From the NCBI GenBank assembly GCA_964006375.1, contig OZ023269.1, positions 62,607,968 to 62,671,967 on the forward strand: 64,000 bases of DNA, written 5' to 3'. Every line of letters begins with the position of its first letter. Within the stretch, counting starts at the first letter, position 1. The notes under the pieces were generated by a model, which was not told where the DNA came from, did not search any database, and saw nothing but the letters and a program-made list of their open reading frames with translations. Source of the stretch: Tillus elongatus (Eukaryota > Arthropoda > Insecta > Coleoptera > Cleridae). Position numbers and translations under genes: made by a program. Of the stretch, positions 23,965-38,940 are shown piece by piece.

Positions 23965-26900
23965 TCATATTTTTAGTTGGAGTTTTTTAATTAACTTATA
24001 TATAAGCAAATATATGTTTTTATTACTTTCCATTTGTAGAAGTTGTCCCAAATTAAAGGGTTGCTCAACGTCTTTTAAGTTGTGTATTCTGTTTAGGAAT
24101 TCATTTCTGTAATCCCATCCAATTGAGCACTCTAGTAAAACATGTTGTGCGCTTCCTTCTTCACCACATTCGCAATATGGGTCATTTTTAAGGTTGAGTT
24201 TGTGTAAATGGGTAGGTATCAAGGAGTGGTTAAATCGCAAACGACATATGCTAGTTACTAATCCTCTAGGATATCCAGCAAACCATAACTGGCAAGGTAA
24301 CTTTGGTACAATTCTTTTATAAAATATACCCTTATCGTTTCTGCGATATTCAGTTTCCCACAGCTGTCTTTGTTGTCTAAAAAATAAAGTTTTTATGTCT
24401 GTCCATGGACAGGGATATTCTAAAAGGTTTTCACAATTTAAAGCTTCTTTAGCCATTCTGTCCACAGTTTCGTTATTTGTAATCCCACAATGAGCTTTGA
24501 TCCATGCAAATCTAACATCGATCTCCATCTCTTCTAACTCTATTAAAATGCGGATAATCTGAATTATTAAATAATTGTTTTTATAGTTGTAGTAGAAGTA
24601 CTTTAGTGAATCCGCACAGCTTTTGCTGTCAGTCAAAATTAGAATATTTTTATTTCCAATATTTTTTTGTATATTTTAGGGCTTCTATTATAGCTATTGT
24701 CTCTGCTGAAAAAATACTCATCTTACAATCTAAACGGTATTTGAAATTTTTATTCAGTTGAGGATCGTAAACAGCACAGGCAGTTCCCTCGTTTGATTTA
24801 GAAGCATCTGTAAACAACTGGTAGGATGTTTTATGAAACTCCTCTATATCACTATTAAACATGGCGTTTCTTATTTGTGCCGGGTACTGGGAATAATCTC
24901 TCAAAATTGTGACTGTAATATTTGGAAGAACAGATGGAAAAAGCTGATAAACTGGACATATGTTAGATCTGTATATGTTCTCACCGGTTTGTTTAAAATC
25001 TTCATAACAGGAGACTAAAGCAGGGGATTTCTTTTTGACCCAATACAAATTTGTCAGATCCAACAAAAACAGCTGGTGGACCTTGTCAATAAGACTACTG
25101 TTGTTGGCAAACATTTTTGCTATAAAACGACAACCTAGTATTTGCCTTCTGTAAGCTAACGGCATTTCGTTACATTCGGCCAGCATGTTATCTATAGGAG
25201 TACTTCTAAAGGCCCCTAGACATATTCTGATACACCTATTTTGAATTACATCTAATTTACTTAAATGTGTACGTGCCGCTTGTTGGTACAGCATACTCCC
25301 ATAATCTAAAATGGACCTTATATATGATCTATACATCAACAGTGCTACCTCCACGTCTGCTCCCCATGTAGTGTGTGTAGTTGACCTTAGTATATTGATG
25401 CCCTTCTCACTACGCTTTATAAGATATTCTATGTGGTGTCTCCACAATAATTTTCTGTCTAAAAGTATTCCTAAATACTTAACATATGGTTTTATAGGTA
25501 TTATAGTGCCCGCTATATCTATGTATACCGGTTCAATACTTCTTTTCCTAGAAAAAATACACGATTCTGATTTAGCAATAGAGACTGGCAAACCATTGCG
25601 GAAACACCACAAAGATAGTTTCTTAAATACTATTTTCACTAGATCTATTGCCTTTTCAATGTCATTGTTACTAGAATAAATACATATGTCATCAGCATAA
25701 TACAGAGTATCTGCACCTGGTATTTTAATATTGTCATCTATATCTAAGGTGTATATTATATACAAAATAGGACTAAGTTTCCCGCCTTGTGGTAATCCTC
25801 TATTTACTTTACGGGGGCCAATCAAATTATTGTGTACTTTAAAATAGTTAATTCTATTAGTGTACAATTTTATGATTTTTCTTGAGAAAGCACAAGGTAA
25901 TCCTATGGCTAGCATTTTCTTGTATAAAATATTTAAATTTATGTTATCGTAAGCGCTCTCTATATCAATAAACAGCGCAACCAAAGACTTGTTATGTGAG
26001 AAAGCTAGATTAATATCTGAAACCAGATGTTAAATGTTTCCTATGGTTGAATGTTCTTTCCTAAAGCCAAATTGTGATTTCGGAATCTTCTCACACTGCT
26101 CCAACCATGCCTCTAATCTATTTTTTATGAGATTTTCATAGATTTTCAGGACACATGTAGCCAAAGATAACGCTCTATAAGACTCTTTTTTTGTGGGATC
26201 TTTTCCAGGTTTCAGCATGGAAATAACTATATATATCTTCCAGATTTCTGGAATTTCTTCTGTTATCCATATGCTGTTATAAAGACGCACCAGCGTCAGT
26301 TTTCCTTCTTTAGATAATTCTGATAACATTTTGTAGTGTATGTTATCAATACCTGGAGCAGTATTTTTATTATTTTTTAAACACTTTTCCAATTCTAACA
26401 GAGTGAAATCTTTAAGCAAAATGTGTTCCTCTTACTCGTCCCTAAATGTTATTTGTTCTTGAACCCATGGTGGAGCTAACTTGTGAAAAAATTCCTCCAT
26501 GCATTCGTTTAGCTGAAGGCTTATTCTTGGAGTCTGAAATGTACAAGAAATTTTTTTAATTTGTTGCCATATATTTGTTATGGAAACATTTCTGTTTAAC
26601 TGGTTGCAGTAATCTTTCCAGCATTGACTTTTGCTATTTTTTATTGTTCTCTTTGTTATAGCTACTGCCCGATTGTAATTTGTAAAATTGGCAGCACTAG
26701 GATTTCTTTTGTACTCTCTCAAGGCTTGCTTTTGGTCGTATATTGCTATTTTACATTGTTCATTCCACCATATTTTTCTGAATTTTTTATTAAATACTTT
26801 AGTTTTAATGGGGATGGTTTGACTACTAGCGTCTAATATAATAGAATATAAATTTTCATAACTTATAGTTTCCCCAATCACCACTACTGCTTGATCAAAC

Positions 26901-27727
26901 AAATGTGAAAAACAACCCCATTCTGCATTACTTAAATCCCATTTATATTTGTAGTTTTCTAACAAGAATGAATATGCACTGTTTTCATTAATAATATTAC
27001 TAGTTTGAATATTGAAATTGTCACTTGAAGTATCTCTATTCAGAATAGTTTTATATGAATATGTTATCGCGTAATGATCTGATCCCAATGTTGTCTCGTG
27101 TACATACCAGTTGTCAATTCTTGGCCCTATTTCCGGGGAACTCAATGTCAAATCCACTGCTGATTTATTAGTTGAGTTTGGTTTATTCAGTAAAGTTTCA
27201 TGCTCCGTATTATGAAAAATTAATCTGCTATTATCGATAGCCTGAAGCAAATTTCTACCTGCTGTATCACTCCAAGTACTACCAAAGGCAGGACTATGAG
27301 CATTGAGGTCCCCGGCTAAAATAAAAGGTGAGTTAAGACTTCTAAGAAATGTTTCCCATCGATTACTCGAGATAATATTATTGGGTGGTGAATATACTGA
27401 ATATATATCTAATTTCGACATTTCAGTACCCAAATACAATCTGGCGCCCACGCACATTAAGCCCTCAATATGAGGTATGTCTCTTATTTCTAAATGTAGT
27501 ATTGAATTTTTAACTATAAGTGCTACTCCCCCAAAACCGTCAGCTCTATCTTTTCGCAGTAAGTTATAACCGGAAAATATAATATTATTTGTTATTTTTA
27601 ACCACGTTTCGCTCACAATAGCAATGTCTATGCTATGATCATACAAAAAATTTTCTAACTGTCCTTTATTAGACACTATTGATCTAGCATTCCATTGCAA
27701 TATATTTAGATTATACATTGCGACCAC
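23965..27727 (-). pseudogene. LINE ORF2: endonuclease, reverse transcriptase, RNase H
   Basis: Minus strand from the ATG at 27,727. The APE-type endonuclease is in the first 240 residues: NILQWNARS, SETWL, AGDLNAHSPAFGS and SDHYAITYS. Reverse transcriptase follows with APGIDNIHYKML, SYRALSLA, QFGFRKEHST, FIDIESAYDNI, GLPQGGKLSP and LYYADDICIYS (the catalytic YADD). RNase H is FTDASKS...AETIAIIEAL...LTDSKSCADSL...KAHCGITNNETVD. A final CECGEEGSAQHVLLEC zinc motif closes it. Two TAA codons and one homopolymer frameshift inactivate it as written. If those are sequencing errors, it could be an active copy. Confidence 0.88.
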
Positions 27728-29213
27728 CTAAAATTTGTAATATGCTGTCCTTAACGTCTTTATCTATCAACTCAAAGCTATTATTAACATTTATCATTTT
27801 ATCTTTTATAAATATATAAATTCTGTCTGCCATTGTTTCTATACTAGTCAAGTCTTTTAGGCTAGTAGGGTTGCTGTGACAGGGATTCGATGTCTGAGAT
27901 ATAACGGATGTAGAGGGTAATTTTGAAAAAGATACAATGTCTCTCTGCTGTTGCGACATACCTGACCGATTATAATATATGCCTTCTGTTCTTTTACGTT
28001 TTGGTTGTATTTTTGTAAAATAACTATTTTTGTGTGTTTGAGTTGTTGTATTTTGACCTATTATATTATTTGTTTTAAGAGGATAGGCATAACCTGTGTT
28101 ATACCTTTCTATGGCAGATTTAAATGAAATATTTTCTAGTCCCATCATATTTTTAACAGCTTTTTGTTTGGCAAATTCCGGACAAACATTCCGGTCTGTA
28201 GCAATATGTTCGCCACCACACGATGCACACAGGATTTTTTCGGATTGACATATACTGTGATTGTGTTCTTGAGAGCATTTTTTACACCGTTCTTTTCCCT
28301 TACACTGCTGACTTATATGTCCGTATTTCAAACACTTGAGACACTGGATAACTTTTTGTATATATGGCTCGACTGGAAACACAATTTTCTCAATTAAAAC
28401 TTTTTCCGGTAATATTTGCCCTCTAAATGAAAATAAAACAGACTGTGTGGGCAAGTAATCGACTTTATCATTTTCAACTACTTTGCGTTTTAGTCTACGA
28501 ACTTCTATTATTTTAAAATTATCAAAGTACATTGGTTTTACTAAATCTCTCAATTCTGTTTCTGAAATATTGCTATCTACTTGTCGGATTACACCTTGTC
28601 TTCTAACTAAGTACCTTGGTATGTAAACATTGTACCCACTTTCTAACAGTATTTTAGAAGTTACCAGAGCATTAGCACTATTTTTTGTTGACAGCTCTAT
28701 TTTCAACTTGTTTCTACCTATACTATTTATACTTACAATATCATTGTGTGCTTGAGGAACGCTATTACGTATTAGTCTTGAAGTGCCAATGATATGTGAT
28801 CGGCCTATATTTTTATTTTCATTCTCGATGTAAATATTAAATGGACCGGTATCATTTTCATCGTATAAAATTATCTCTTTAGGTAAAATATTTTTACTTT
28901 CTTCTTTTCTGTTATCAATAATAGTTTTATCACGTATCTGCATTCCACTTTTATGTGAATAAATTTCCGTATTGCTTATTTCTGATCTATTTAATAATAT
29001 TTCTCCTAATTCATTACCCTGATTTCCTTTTGATTGTTGTAAAGAATTTAAAATATGAGTATTACTTACAGTCTTAGTATTATTGATACCTGACAACGTT
29101 CGTGATCCGCTAGAATTACCATAGTCATTTGATATATCAGTCTCTAAGTCATCTAAATCCATATCTATTAATTTGGCCCTATCGGGTGGTTCTTTTTCTT
29201 TCCTCGATGACAT
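27711..29213 (-). CDS. LINE ORF1 (gag-like, zinc knuckles)
   Basis: About 500 codons from the ATG at 29,211-29,213 (MSSRKEKEPPDRAKL). An in-frame upstream extension runs out of the element, so this ATG is preferred. The N-terminal 300 residues are low in recognisable motifs. At about residues 330-385 three zinc knuckles are visible: CLKCLKYGHISQQC, CKKCSQEHNHSIC and CASCGGEHIATDRNVC. ORF1 proteins of this group bind element RNA as a particle. The stop overlaps the ORF2 start by about 17 bases, a usual arrangement for coupled translation. The frame is uninterrupted. Confidence 0.85.
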   Translation of the reverse strand: MSSRKEKEPPDRAKLIDMDLDDLETDISNDYGNSSGSRTLSGINNTKTVSNTHILNSLQQSKGNQGNELGEILLNRSEISNTEIYSHKSGMQIRDKTIIDNRKEESKNILPKEIILYDENDTGPFNIYIENENKNIGRSHIIGTSRLIRNSVPQAHNDIVSINSIGRNKLKIELSTKNSANALVTSKILLESGYNVYIPRYLVRRQGVIRQVDSNISETELRDLVKPMYFDNFKIIEVRRLKRKVVENDKVDYLPTQSVLFSFRGQILPEKVLIEKIVFPVEPYIQKVIQCLKCLKYGHISQQCKGKERCKKCSQEHNHSICQSEKILCASCGGEHIATDRNVCPEFAKQKAVKNMMGLENISFKSAIERYNTGYAYPLKTNNIIGQNTTTQTHKNSYFTKIQPKRKRTEGIYYNRSGMSQQQRDIVSFSKLPSTSVISQTSNPCHSNPTSLKDLTSIETMADRIYIFIKDKMINVNNSFELIDKDVKDSILQILGGRNV

Positions 29214-29340
29214 TTTCAAAGGTTCTAAAATAGATATTACTATCCTAAAATCACAATAAATTAATATCACTTTGCACACACACCGAAACAGGTCCGACCG
29301 TATCGACGTCGCAGAAGCGAATCCCAATGTGTTAATATGT

Positions 29341-32184
<2,844 letters not shown>

Positions 32185-32540
32185 TGTAATCAGTATTTCC
32201 TCCGAAGATTGTCAGGAAAACTTGATACTTCTCAGTGCAGCTGCTATTACCAACATTGTTGCAAGTAAATCAGCACCAGTGAAGTTACTTAGTGAGATGA
32301 ATGATGCTATAGGCCAATAGTACACATTATTACCATCCCTATTTCAGATTAGATGTACGTATATTTTAATTGACAAGCACGATTTGGTTCCTTTAAAGTT
32401 ATAAGTAGCTCCTGATCAAAAAAAGAAACTAATCAAACTAGGACAACATGCAGTGGATGTCGGGTTAACAGATAGTATCATGGATGAGTCTTTATTCAGG
32501 TTATCTGAAAAATTTATTCATTTTTAATTTGTAACTACCT
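32185..32540 (+). pseudogene. Unrecognised viral-type ORF remnant
   Basis: A plus-strand frame reads ILLSAAAITNIVASKSAPVK, LLSEMNDAIGQ, stop, LLPSLFQI..., stop, then KLIKLGQHAVDVGLTDSIMD and LFRLSEKFIHF. It is protein-like with two or three stops. It lies immediately 5' of the DUF8207-like remnant, so it may be an upstream gene of the same element. I do not recognise the family. Confidence 0.4.
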
Positions 32541-32729
32541 TTGTGTCACAAAATAAATTGGATACCAATTTACAACATGATATTATACAACATGTGCATG
32601 TTCAAAACAAATCTCATTGCATAATTCCAATATTTGTCAGAATAGAAGACTGCTCGATTGATGTTATTGGAGTTTCCACAGAAAACAGGAGGAAAGAAGT
32701 CATAAAGAACTAAATGCCTGGGAGGCGCA

Positions 32730-33375
32730 GTAGCAAAATTATGACGTAATGGACAGGAGAAAAATATTAAGAAAAAGATTTTAGTACAGCACACAACAAA
32801 TCTTGCTGAAAACATTCAAAAGAAACACTTACTGCTTAAACCTGATAGACCTGAAAATGATGAAGCTTTTCATTACTTATACAAACACCTAGACTTCAAT
32901 AATGATTAAATTTAACTAGATAAAGTGAGATATCCACAAATAGAAGGTGTGCTAAAATTAGTTTTTATGTAAAGCTTAAGGCGTATACATATAACAATCT
33001 TCAATACTATAGATATATTCTAGAGTCAAACAGTGCTCATAAAGTTAAATACGATCCTAATTGGCGAACTAAAGTTTCCTCGGAAAAGTGTCGATCTCCA
33101 CAACGTCCTCAACTCCTCGCCATTTTGGTTACGACAAACCTCTTAACGAAAAACAACAGACCGAACCTAGACTTCAGAATGTAAATAAAAGAAAAATCAG
33201 CACCAAAAACTAGATGATACAAAATAACAAACAAACAAAATATCTATATCTATATTGGGATTACATAAATGAGATGGATCGACTTAGACTTTTAGTGGTT
33301 TCTCAAGTTGCTGGTAATAATGCCCATAACAACGAAATTCAGTTAATCATTGCAGAACTGAAAGAAGCTGATGTT
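32730..33375 (+). pseudogene. DUF8207-like protein remnant, viral copy 2
   Basis: Aligns base by base with the inverse of 38,350-38,930 plus 39,436-39,560. Readable pieces are EGVLKLVFM (a broken form of the expected G-L-W-E-L site), KAYTYNNLQYYRYILESNSA, HKVKYDPNWRTKVSSEK and, near the end, the W-D/R-W-I-D-L region with NAHNNEIQLIIAELKEADVI. Numerous stops. Function is unknown. Its neighbours in the other copies are a packaging ATPase and capsid genes. Confidence 0.55.
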
Positions 33376-33599
33376 ATCACCTAGTAAATATACATACATG
33401 CCTGCCTATTGCTTACTATAAAAATGTCTCTATCAAATATGTTCGATACCTTAATTAAAAATATATCAAATCAAGTCAAAGTCATAATACCCGGCACTCA
33501 AAATATCATCAAAAGTGAATGTGAACCTAGTAAATGACACAAACTAGGTGGTTTAGTTGTAGATAAGCTAGAAACCTAAACGACTAAAATAATGAGGAA

Positions 33600-33735
33600 C
33601 AAGATGCTATTATGAGAACAAGTGCACTTGGAGAACTCAAATGACTATAATATATATAAAAAACCTGACTTGCACTAACCAAGTTACCGTCGTCAGAGGA
33701 TATATAATTTTAAATATCTTACATCGACAACTCTG
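33600..33735 (+). mobile_element. Penelope-type terminal fragment (family B)
   Basis: GTGCACTTGGAGAACTCAAA, AAACCTGACTTGCACTAACC and AAGTTACCGTCGTCAGAGGA follow the pattern of 48,065-48,160, which is the 3' flank of the GIY-YIG endonuclease ORF at 48,437-48,802. It is a short detached end. Confidence 0.45.
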
Positions 33736-34575
33736 CTTATATGCTTGTGCAGGTGGTCGGTCACTAACGATTAAGGGTGGTTCAACAACACAAAAATTAA
33801 CATATTTCGATCGGCGGAAATACCTAAATTATTGCATTATCTAACGAACGTACTACAGCCGCTCTTTCTTGTAATAAGACCCTCCTTTCGGTGCTGCTTT
33901 CGGACAAAAATATTAATGCAAAGCGCATCTACAATATCTGGATTTAGGAAGGATAAAGGAATTTCTAAAGTTCTTCCAAAGCAGAAAAGTGCAGACGTGG
34001 TGAAAAGTGAAATTAATTAATGCATTTGCTAACAGGCCTGTAAAAATAACGCTGAACTTTATACATTATTATCCATCTTACTTGACTATAATTTTCGAAA
34101 ACGTTTAGTCTTTAAAGGCACATTTGAAGGATATTATTTCAGATGAGTGCTATCTAAAAGCATCGACTACACTATTTGTTGAATCTTCGACAACTCAGCA
34201 GAATTATATTCAGATACCTGGCCATGTTAGAATTTACATATCTGATGTAAAGAGCATGGTGCTGCGATATACATCAGAAATGATTTACAATCAGATGAAT
34301 TTAAAATGTTGTCTAAAGACAAATGCGGATTTGTGTAGTATACAAACCACCATCTACCCTCTCCAAGCAGTTAAAGACAAATTCCACCACATCTATATAG
34401 ATATATATGTATTTTTGCATCTTCATCCAGAGTGTTTCCATCTTCACCTGGCTATACCGTACCGATGATGGCTAATAAGCTTGAAACACGTGTATGCGGT
34501 TGTCTCCTTGCGGCTTTGCCCTTAACCCTTCTTCTTGTATAGTACAGAAATGCCGTGTTATAAATCCTTTTATAG
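33736..34575. other. Unassigned, short open frames
   Basis: Open stretches at 33,832-34,020 (GFRKDKGISKVLPKQKSADV) and 34,124-34,468 look protein-like but match nothing that I recognise. They could be further decayed viral genes. No other feature is supported. Confidence 0.3.
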
Positions 34576-34578
34576 TTA

Positions 34579-34735
<157 letters not shown>

Positions 34736-34739
34736 TATT

Positions 34740-35510
34740 GCGTTACATCTGTTATTGTGAAGTAGTTGTACAGATTAATATATTTCTCACTGTGACCAAT
34801 TTCTGACCGAAGTATCGGGTATGAAATAATCTCCAGATGCTGTCGTAGTTTTCTCGTTGCTGCGCTTATGATTTGATCAATGTGTGCCGGTGAAAGAAAG
34901 TCGTAAATGTTAGCTTGTATGTTTAGCAAGCTTCTAAAATGATGAGTAAGTTCATCTAGATATCGATCAGCTATCGGATAAACACTCAATATGTGAATCT
35001 TTCATGAAATCTTATCTACTGCTTTGTACGAAGGCTTCATGTTGTTGATGGCTTCCCGACCTTGGTTCAATTTTGACTCGAACTGCCTTAGTGTGTGGTA
35101 TATCCTCTTCTCTGTATCATTGAATCTTGATAGTGATTGCAGCATCAGCCCCGTTTGATGATCCGATTTTCGCGTTTTTAATTTATTTAGGTAATGTAAA
35201 TCGATTGTTTATTTAATTTGTTTAATGTAAGCATTATATTCTTTTTTGTTGCAATATTCACAAGTCCTAATATAATCTTTAATTTCCTTTCTCATCTTTG
35301 AAAAAGAGAATTTGTCTTTCATCTATGCATAGGTCTCATCTAAAGTTCGATGTCGCTTTTTAGTTTTCTGAGAAAACATGATTTGATCTGTAATCTCTGA
35401 TGCTGTTTTTAATTCTTCCAAATTGGGTATTTTTGCTTTAGAATTATTAGTTGTTTTGGAATTTTTAATTTTTATGGGGTTTGTTTCCATACTACTCTAT
35501 TTATTGCGAA
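34740..35510 (-). pseudogene. Degenerate minus-strand ORF, possibly retroelement-derived
   Basis: From the ATG near 35,489 the minus strand reads METNPIKIKNSKTTNNSKAK, then SKMRKEIKDYIRTCEYCNKK (a C-x2-C pair), a stop, RIYHTLRQFESKLNQGREAI and, in another frame, ADRYLDELTHHFRSLLNIQA and LSPAHIDQIISAATRKLRQH. The latter part vaguely resembles helical stretches of insect retroviral envelope proteins, but no fusion peptide or furin site is visible. I would not name it beyond retroelement-like. Confidence 0.3.
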
Positions 35511-35689
35511 ATTTTGTTTATTATTAAAATTAGATGTTTCTACTTTAGATTTTGTTTTGCTTATTATATGTTTTTTCGCATTTAACCCAGTTTTTTCCGT
35601 GTTATCGTACTGGGCTAACAAGGCTAGCTGTTCTTAAAAGTGAGTTTGAAAACAAATTGAAAAATTGAACTAAGGATATAACTTCCCAT

Positions 35690-36460
35690 GTGCTGCATGA
35701 TATTGATATACCAAAGAATAAAGATCTAAGTAAGATACTGAATCAGCTGGATATAACATATGAACCATTTGATACTAAAAAGCAAATTATTGACGAATTA
35801 TATAAACGTACAACTATCAAGGGTTTAAATAATTTGTGGTAGATTGATTTAGCTGAATTACAGACTACTACAAAGAAACCTCTGGTTACAAGTACAGTTT
35901 AGTGGTTATCAATTGTTTTTGAAAGTATGTGTGGACTCGCCCTCTTAAATCTAAAAATGATGAAGAGGTGACTAAAGCTATGGCTGATATTTAAGCTACA
36001 GCACCGTCTAACATCCAATCTTATCTTGGGTTAGTACTCTAATTTAACGCATTAATGAAAAAATACAACATTAATCACTATAGCACTGATAGTGAGTAAT
36101 TATTACCTATATTCCACTTATGATGGATAGAGTCATACGTATCTTGAAAGAGAATATATATAAAAATTTCAACTTGGTTTGTTCCTACAAGTGGCTTAAT
36201 ACACTACCTGACGTCACTGCTACTTACAACTCTACTGTTCATCAAACAGCTGGTGCCTTAATAAATAACAACATATGTTACATTCATTTTTGAGTCAGTG
36301 AGGCTTCTGGAATATATCAGTAATGACGAAAATTCCGCAGAAATTGTTGACGAATATCAAACTTATGAGAGAATCATCTTTAAAAGTGAAACTGAAGTAA
36401 AAATGACTAAAACTCAGGATCAGTATTATGCATACTTAGGATTTAGAGTTAAACTTAATT
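35690..36460 (+). pseudogene. Polinton-type retroviral-like integrase (rve) remnant
   Basis: Plus-strand pieces in changing frames: IPKNKDLSKILNQLDITYEP, RTTIKGLNNLW (stop) IDLAELQ, then VWTRPLKSKNDEEVTKAM, MKKYNINHYST, RVIRILKENIYKNFN and KWLNTLPDVTATYNSTVHQT. This is the order of the RNase H-like integrase core: the first catalytic Asp region, a V-W-x-x-P-L-K-x-K strand, a K-Y-N-I-x-H-Y-S block, and the helix that carries the last Glu. Family knowledge: such integrases are hallmark genes of Polinton/Maverick elements. Stops and shifts make it inactive. Confidence 0.65.
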
Positions 36461-37923
36461 GATATAAACATTTTTAATGAAGTTAAAGTTTATTTGACTC
36501 TTGACATTAGTGATAGGTAAACAAACACACCATTCACCTGAACACATAATTTGTTAAACTGTTAGCTAACACAAACGTAAACTGTTTAATTGGGTGAACG
36601 CAGCCTGAAACAATTTTCAAATGCTAGGAGATTTCTGGGATTTTTGGGTGGTTGTGATTTTTTGTGTTGATTTCTACAAGGATGGGAGTTTATCTGAGTC
36701 TAGTTCATTGAGCATTTACGTCTCTTATATTTACATTATTTGAGATGCAGACCTCTAGTTTGAAGGTGTGTTGTCTGAGTAAGCAAAATTGCTGTGGAGT
36801 GTGTATGAATTGTGTAAAATACAGTTGTTTAGATTAAGGCCGTTACCTTCGTTATAGACACAGTTCCAGTTTGTGTTTGGCATTAAAGTACCCTATTATG
36901 AGTGTTCGGTTTCGTGAGTTTACATCGTATTGTTATTATCGATCATCGATGTTAGGTGGGAGTACGTTTTTGTCCTAACAATTGATTACTGTGTGTTATG
37001 TTTTTGTATGGTGCGTGTTTCGAACAAGGCGTTTGTGATGGTACTAATTTTTGCTACCGGAGGATGCTGTTTACATTACATATGGGGTGTTACGGAGAAT
37101 ATCGTTATTGTAGTATCGTAGTTTTGGTGTTCTTCGTGTTAGTTGTTTTTCCCGTATGCAGATGGTTGAATTTTTTCGGTTAAGATTTCGTGTTCGGCAC
37201 ATGCATTCCAAGATTAAATTTTACTATTTTTAGGGATAAATTTTAGCGACTTGATGGATAATACTTAGTTTTTTTTTTACTCTGACATAGTAATGTCACG
37301 AAACATTATGAGGATTTGGCTCAGGTCGCATATGTTACTGAGGATTTTGGTTCGTTGACAAATGTACCAAATTGCCATATATGGGATGTTGGAGTATTTG
37401 TCTTAAGTTGGATAGATGTATCAGATTATGTGTGAGTTGTGTGTTTGACTTGGGAAAGGTGATGGTTTTGTGTGTTATATTGATTTGTTTTCACCAACTG
37501 TTCCATGTACTTGGTGTATACTGGGCACTTGCGGTAGTTATCATGCAAGAAGACCCAGGTAGTTACATCACTGGACTTCAATATCACGTTCTTGCAGTCC
37601 TTGGTATGGTGGTTCTACATCCATCTTGATGTAGGTTTGCATTGACTTGTTCCATGACCAAAATTTTTGACAATTACGTGACTTGTTGTTTCTTAGGGGT
37701 TCCCATTTTATTCTAATGCTGTGAAGGTCTTTTACCTTGCTTAATTCGTTGTGGTTTTAGGTTCTTCTGGTAGCCACTAAAAACGATTACGATGTTCCGG
37801 TCTTGCCTTTGAGTTTTATGCATGATTCTATAAGCGGCTTGGCCTTAAGCATGCCTCAACTTCGTCTGCTTGGGGTCGGGTGCTGCATTGTAGACTATCT
37901 TTCCTAATAGCATCATTATCGGG

Positions 37924-38313
37924 TTATGATAATAATAATAATATAATAATTACACTACAGTAGACAAGGAAATCCCTGTCTACTGTAGTGTTATTACTAG
38001 AAAAAGCTGGGGGGATGCGACGGAGTAGAGTTTGTGGGAGCAGGAGCAGTTGGAATGGTAGATTTGTGGGTGGTGGTATTAGCCAACGTAGCTTTTGCAT
38101 GTGAAACCCAGGGCTTTTTGGTGTTCGTGGTTTTTCCTGATTTTGGGTAATTAAATAATTGGGTGTGTGCTCACGTTTGCAGTTACAGCAAAACCCAGGG
38201 ATTGTATTGACCCTTTTACATTTGGCGGTGTCGTGGTTTTGACCGCACTTTACACAGCAAAATTCGCCCTTGCAGGAAGTTAAGAATGACCAAACCTTTG
38301 GCAGCGATCGCAT
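37924..38313 (-). pseudogene. Jockey-like ORF1 zinc-knuckle fragment
   Basis: A 129-codon open frame whose residues 15-50 contain FCCVKCGQNHDTAKCKRV and PGFCCNCKREHTPNY, the CCHC knuckles of Jockey-type ORF1. The tail after residue 65 is out of frame and low in complexity. Truncated at both ends. Confidence 0.7.
37940..37998. repeat. Imperfect ~22 bp hairpin
   Basis: TTACACTACAGTAGACAAGG and CCTGTCTACTGTAGTGTTAT flank a short AAATC loop, with about two mismatches. It lies at the junction between the two Jockey-like pieces. Confidence 0.6.
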
Positions 38314-38940
38314 TGGTTTGGCACTGATTTTATGCGTAGTGACTCTACTGTGATAATTAAATCGCAGACTGTTTACTAGGCGATAACGTCAGCTTCTTTC
38401 AGTTCCGCAATGATTAACTGAATTTCGTTGTTATGAGCATTAGTACCAGCAATTTTAGAAGCCACTAAAAGTCTATGTCGATCAACCATCTCATTTATGT
38501 CATCCCAATATACATATTTTGTTTGGTTGTTATTTTGTATCATCAAGTTTTTGGTGCTGATTTTTCTATTACTTACATTCTGAATCCTAGGTTCGGTCTA
38601 TTGTTTTTCGTTAAGAGGTGTGTCGTAACTAAAACGGTGAGGAGTTGAGGACATTCCGCTCAAGGATTTGGCATTCGTTTTATTAGAGATCAATACTTTT
38701 CCGAGAAAGCGTTAGTTCGCCCATTGGGATCGTATTTAACTTTATGAATACTGTTTGACTCTAGAATATCTCTATAGTGTTTAAGATTGTCATAAGTAAA
38801 TGCCTTAAGTCTTTTCATAAAAACTAATTTTAGCAAACCTTCTATGTGTGGATATCTCATTTTATCTTGTTAAATTTCATCATTAATGAAATCTAGGTGT
38901 TTGTATAAGCAATACAAAGCATCATCATTGTTAGGAAGCA

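Larger units (their letters stand above)
23570..29340 (-). mobile_element. Near full-length I/R1-like LINE inserted in the 3' LTR (15 bp target-site duplications)
   Basis: The insert (23,585-29,325) is bounded by AATGTGTTAATATGT at 23,570-23,584 and 29,326-29,340. The uninterrupted LTR at 17,400 has that sequence once. Read on the minus strand it begins GGGATTCGCTTCTGCGACGT, then has ORF1, an overlapping ORF2 (endonuclease, RT, RNase H) and about 380 bases of 3' DNA. ORF2 has two in-frame TAA codons (26,432-26,434; 26,030-26,032) and one shift in a T7 run (24,662-24,668). A near-complete 5' end with such a GTCGGACC-type start suggests an internal promoter. Confidence 0.9.
36590..38345 (-). 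mobile_element. Jockey-like LINE fragment, copy 1
   Basis: Minus strand. ORF1 zinc knuckles are at 38,313-37,924 (CCVKCGQNHDTAKC, CCNCKREH), then ORF1 end pieces near 37,640-37,400 (a broken CPVYTKYMEQLVKT-like end), then the endonuclease region down to 36,600, ending with an L-D-S-D-x-L-P-I-L-V-E-I pattern. The same stretch in the same order is found at 50,237-52,045. Both 5' and 3' ends are missing; the reverse transcriptase is absent. Confidence 0.65.

Noticed and set aside
34740..35030. Retroviral envelope gene
   Set aside because: Helical-looking stretches are present, but no signal peptide, cleavage site, fusion peptide or membrane anchor can be read, so I kept it as an unnamed degenerate ORF.
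35200..35510. Zinc-binding HHCC region of a retroviral integrase
   Set aside because: A C-x2-C pair is present, but the upstream His pair is not readable and the orientation is opposite to the integrase core at 35,690-36,460.
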